A stretch of 64,000 bases of DNA from Citrus sinensis (lineage: Eukaryota > Streptophyta > Magnoliopsida > Sapindales > Rutaceae): NCBI RefSeq assembly GCF_022201045.2, contig NC_068563.1, positions 29,237,001 to 29,301,000 of the forward strand, given 5' to 3'. Under the pieces are notes generated by a model that was given only the letters and a program-made list of their open reading frames with translations, was not told the DNA's origin and ran no database searches. Each line of letters starts with the position of its first letter. The stretch's first letter is position 1. Positions 59,936 through 64,000 of this stretch are shown in pieces. Made by a program: the position numbers and the translations under genes.

Positions 59936-61120
59936 GTTTGGTAAAGCTCTAAGTGTTATTTTTTAGTAATGAAACGAATAATAGTGTAAATTTACAAAAT
60001 GTGTGTACTTTCCTTATCGGTTTTTTTTTTAATATAAAATTTTATTGAGTAACAAGGTTGTAGATAAGTGAATGCAGAAGTATATCATCTGATTCACTAA
60101 AAAAAAATTCTTATGATAGGGTCAGTTCCTGATCATAAATATAGTGAAATAATTTTTCCTATGTCATGATTTATTGAATGTAAATTGTGTTGCTTAATTG
60201 CTTGTTGGGTAGTTTTAAGTGGCTTAACAGAATTTGTGTGGAGAGATTGTGGATTACTTAATTATCTTGTGGGAACTTTACATGTGGGTGCAAGTTGGAT
60301 CCAATATTGAGGATGATTCATTATAAGAATAATGGGTCTCAATATTTAGACTATAATTTATATATTTCAATAGAGGTGGCAATCAAATAATTAGATAGTA
60401 CAATAAATAATTTTATTTTGCTAATATATTATCTATACTTTCATAAAAAAATTTGTCCCTAATATGGTCAAATTATCATTAATAATAAACTCTACCTTAC
60501 AATAAGTTATAATTGTTTAGATCTCATTTTAAAAAACTTACTTCCACATAATAATAATTATATGTATGTGACAAAAAATATATGGTATGTTAAGATAAAT
60601 TAAATTTTTAAAAAAAAGTTGATTGGAGCAAATGTTTATACAACATGCAACAATTACAAAATTTATATTGAGATAAAAATATTAAAGAGAATGCAAATAT
60701 TTAGACTTTTAAGATGATTTTATATATGTCTAATACTGAATAGATGCATAAACAAGTTTTTTAAACTATATTTATGTCTTTATATCAATGTCTATAAATT
60801 GGATTTGGTATATTTCATTAATTATTTATTAATGTAGTCACTTATTTAAGGATAAATAAGTTAAAACAATAATATTTTTGTAACTACATGTATATTGAGT
60901 TATAAATTTTATATAATAAAAAAATTCTTTGATTCCAATATTACAATTATAAAGAGATTTTACAATATATTTTAAATATTATCCACTTGATTGAGGAGGT
61001 TGGCTCATCGAATTGGTTATACATAGAAAAAGTTGCGATCCATTTAGTCGCTCTACCATATGAACCACTAATTCACTATCAAACCAACTTGGCTCACATT
61101 GCTGCCATAACTTCGAAGAC
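59936..61120. other. AT-rich spacer without recognisable genes
   Basis: Very low G+C and no open frames of note. No structured repeat was recognised. Confidence 0.45.
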
Positions 61121-61124
61121 TAAG

Positions 61125-62350
61125 GCTCTGTTTGATACAATTTATTAAGTAGAACTTTTATAAATAGAGTATTTACAAGAAAAAAATTTTAGTTGTTTGA
61201 TTGTAAATAAGAGTTTTTATAAAAATTTTATGAAATTATTTTAATAAACAAGTTTTTAAAGTTATGGTATAAAAAGAATAAAACAAGATTGTCAAATAAG
61301 TTAAGGATATTTTAAATATTTTAATATTTAGTGCCTGTTTGGTATAGCTTATTTAATGGTTATAAGTGCTTATTTAATCTCATAATCTCTTATAATAATT
61401 TTTATTATTGTTTGGTTGTTTTTTTAATAGAACTTTTGAAGCTTAAATGAGCTATTTTGCCTCTACTAGAAAAAATTCAAATTTTGGATTTTTGAGAGTA
61501 GAGGTTGAAAAACTATTTTTAAATGTTAAAATATCTAAAATATCCTCTACTTATTTAACAATTTTATTTTATTATTTTCATAACATAACTTTAAAAAGTT
61601 TGCCTATTCAAGTAATTTCATAAATTTTTAATAAAAACTCTTATTGAAAACAAAACAACTAAAGTTTTTTGAGTAAAATCTTTATTTAAAAAAGCTCCAC
61701 CAATAAAAGCTCTACTTAAATAAGTTCTATTTAAAAAGTTATACTAAACGGAACCTTAAAAAAATATTTTCAACCTCAACTCTTAAAAACCTAAAATTTG
61801 AACTCTTTCTAGTGGAGACAAAATAGCTTGTTTAATCTTCAAAAGCTATAGTAGAAAAACAAAAAAAAAATTATTATAAGAGTTTATGAGATTAAATAAG
61901 CACTTATGGTCAGTAACGCGTTCATTTGGTATGACTTATTTAATTGTTATAAGTACTTATTTAATCCCATAAACTCTTATCATAATTTTTTTATTGTTTG
62001 ATTGTTTTTCTAATGTAGTTTTGAAGTTTAAATAAGTTATTTTAATTCCACTAACAAAAACTTAAATTTTAGGTTTTTGGGAATAGAGGTTGGAATTTTT
62101 TTTAAATGTTTAAATATCTAAAATATTATCTATTTATTTGACAATTTTATTTTATTATTTTCATAACATAATTTTAAAAAATTTACATATTAAAATAATT
62201 TCATAAATTTTTAATAAAAACTTTTATTAATAACTAAATAATTAATTTTTTTTTGATAAAAACTATATTTATAAAAAAATCTACTAATAAAAATTTTACT
62301 TAAAAATTTATATTAAAAGAAGCCTAAATTAACCATACCAAACAAACACT
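61125..62350. repeat. Cluster of related MITE pieces in alternating orientation
   Basis: The terminal-type word CTGTTTGGTATAGCTTATTTAA (about 61332), variants at about 61128 and 61927, and inverse forms (about 61735 and 62330, TATACTAAACGGAACC and ACCATACCAAACAAACAC) delimit several copies of one AT-rich family. Between them lie shared internal words (TCATAACATAA(C/T)TTTAAAAA, TAATTTCATAAATTTTTAATAAAAAC). I count at least three near-complete or partial copies, two direct and one or two inverted. Termini resemble hAT-type MITEs common in plants; family not confirmed. Confidence 0.65.
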
Positions 62351-62693
62351 AAATCCATCCAAAATGACTGGATGAGAAAACAAGGGTGCAGATGTGATTA
62401 CATAGAGATTGGTAAATATATATCTTCAATTATCTAGGTCACTTGAAGTCATTTATTTAAGCAGGGCCCCCTCTCGAACACGACGAATCTCAGCCCTCGA
62501 GATTAACTCATCAACGCTGTAAACTTGATAGGCAGGATTAATTGACCAAAACGGCAGCGTTCGACATCGAATCCGGCCTAAATACCGAAAGTTCACCCGA
62601 TACAAATCTCTCTTTCATATTAAGTCATCTCGACCCGAAGCCTCGAGCAGCAACCACTCTCTGAGTCTCCTGTCTCCGCCAAAACCCTAGAAA

Positions 62694-64000
62694 ATGTCGG
62701 GCGGCTTTTTCCGGGTAAGCGCCGATTCGACAAATTTTTACTTTACAATTTTATTTTATTGAAATTGTTCATTTCTAAATATTGGATCTAAATTCAACGG
62801 TTCTGCTTAATTAGGGTACGTCGGCCGATCAAGACACGCGGTTCTCGAACAAACAAGCCAAGCTCTTGAAAACGCAGAAATTTGCATCTGAGTTGGACCA
62901 CCTGGTTCGTTCGATTTTACGTAGAAATGTTCCGATACTACTTCTATTTCTTGAGTCTGTTGTTCTTTTGCGTGTTTTCGAATTATACAACAACTGAAGT
63001 AGCCAGGGTTAGAAAATGGTATTTCGGGTCAAATGTTCAAATAATTGTAGTATTATTTGTTTGCTGATGGTGTGTACTAATGATATGGTTTTAGGTGGAC
63101 ATGACAAAAGTGAAGATGGATGTTATGAAACCGTGGATTGCTACTAGGGTGACTGAGTTACTTGGATTTGAAGATGAAGTGCTCATCAACTTCATATATG
63201 GTCTTCTTGAGGGGAAGGTAATTTATTATAACAGTATCAGATAGTTTATTCGTATTATGTTCATAATTCTTCTTCTTTGTCAAATTGTACTTGCGGTTAG
63301 ACGGAGGCAGGTTTACATAGATTTTAAACCCCATTGCTTATTTAATTTATGTCTGATGTCTCTGCACTTGTAACATTCTATAATTTGGGTCACAGTCCCA
63401 ATGGAGGACACCATTTTACTTGGCATAGGATCCAGAGATCAGCATAGCAATACCCCAACCAATCAGTTATCAGTTGACTGAGATGAGACTGGTTATCCAA
63501 TATTTTCTTGATTTATCGTTTAGTGTTATTTCCTATTAAAGGAAAAAAAGTTCTTCAGAGTTACTGATTACGTGAACTTTGGGATCATACAATTTGTTAG
63601 GTTGTGAGGGTGGTGTACTTGTCTTGAACCATGTGCTGCTTATTTTCATGCAGGAAGTGAATGGTAAGGAGGTTCAGATATCGCTCACTGGTTTCATGGA
63701 GAAACATACTGCAAAGTTCATGAAGGAGCTTTGGACACTTCTTCTCAGTGCTCAGAAGAATGCAAGTGGTGTTCCACAACAGTTCTTGGATGCCAAGGAA
63801 GAAGAGGCAAGAAAGAAAAAGGTATTACCCACACCCCCCCGCCCCCCCGCGGGGGGGATAGGTACAGTGCACACGCCTTCACTGTTTTCTAACAAATTTA
63901 TTGTGTCTCATTGCAGTTGGAGGCAGATCGGATAGCAAATGAAATTCAGAAAAAGGAGAAGGAAAGCAGAGAACTTGACAAAGAGAGATCGAGGAATATG
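62694..64000 (+). CDS. SRRM1-like PWI-domain splicing factor, 5' part (gene continues past the window)
   Basis: Exons seen: 62694-62714, 62815-62904, 63095-63217, 63654-63821 and 63917 to the edge; the frame is continuous. The protein starts MSGGFFRGTSADQDTRFSNKQAKLLKTQKFASELDHLVDMTKVKMDVMKPWIATRVTELLGFEDEVLINFIYGLL. It includes the PWI signature (KPWI) and the following NGKEVQISLTGFMEKHTAKFMKELWTLLLSAQ, the fold that binds nucleic acid in SRm160/SRRM1. The start of a charged Lys/Glu/Arg helix (EEEARKKKLEADRIANEIQKKEKE) comes next; relatives continue into an Arg/Ser-rich region, which lies beyond the window. It should act in nuclear pre-mRNA splicing. Intron 4 opens with a C-rich run meeting a G-rich run (63831-63859). 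Confidence 0.93.

Noticed and set aside
61000-61090. Possible tRNA-like sequence
   Set aside because: No cloverleaf with a T-loop GTTCGA-type core could be drawn. The sequence is probably a decayed fragment.
1-64000. CRISPR arrays, operons or bacterial-type systems
   Set aside because: The window is plant nuclear DNA. The only regular arrays are the degenerate repeats at 33.6-34.6 kb, whose units are contiguous without unique spacers.

Overview
This is a eudicot plant nuclear genome window. The genes are intron-rich and the spacers AT-rich. The protein families are plant-specific: chloroplast TOC75, DYW-type PPR, L-type lectin receptor kinases and an LTI65/RD29-like stress protein. MITEs and small LTR elements are present. 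The style of the proteins suggests a woody dicot such as Citrus, but that is a guess I could not test.

Left part (1-24 kb): a single-exon DYW-class PPR gene (minus, 1842-4190); a decayed duplicate (5553-6565) and an intact copy (8608-10960) of a plastid-type DnaJ-domain gene; the plastid import channel gene TOC75 (minus, 11880-15871, seven exons); a broken E-class PPR gene (17443-19277); and an LTI65/RD29B-like gene (20685-22258, four exons).

Middle part (24-46.6 kb): a tandem cluster of clade-IV-like L-type lectin receptor kinases, all on the plus strand. Three copies have open reading frames (29733-31781, 36738-38786, 43801-45813). One nearly full-length copy is dead (40132-41919), and at least five fragments remain: two 5' stubs (28640, 33096) and three 3' tails (26870, 35020, 46090). 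The first two intact genes lie in a duplicated block of about 4.5 kb at an offset of about 7.0 kb, with promoters and 3' flanks included. A 2.44-kb solo-LTR-like insertion with a 5-bp target duplication (24323-26762) sits at the left edge. A compact TRIM element interrupts the last tail (46144-46511). An array of about 32-bp repeats separates the two duplicated blocks.

Right part (46.8-64 kb): a 14-exon plastid-type sugar/proton symporter gene (minus, 46792-50108) with one apparent GC-AG intron; a small uncharacterised plant gene (52096-52467); the TFIIA large (alpha/beta) subunit gene (minus, 53277-58811, 11 exons); an AT-rich MITE-filled spacer; and the 5' end of an SRRM1-like PWI-domain splicing factor gene (62694 to beyond the window). 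I rebuilt exon structures by hand from GT/AG sites and reading frame. All multi-exon models close in frame, but none is supported by transcripts.

The genes do not form a pathway; this is ordinary eukaryotic gene order. The main story is birth and death of receptor kinase genes in a tandem array, with mobile elements recording its history. I found no coding viral genes, CRISPR arrays, tRNA or rRNA genes.
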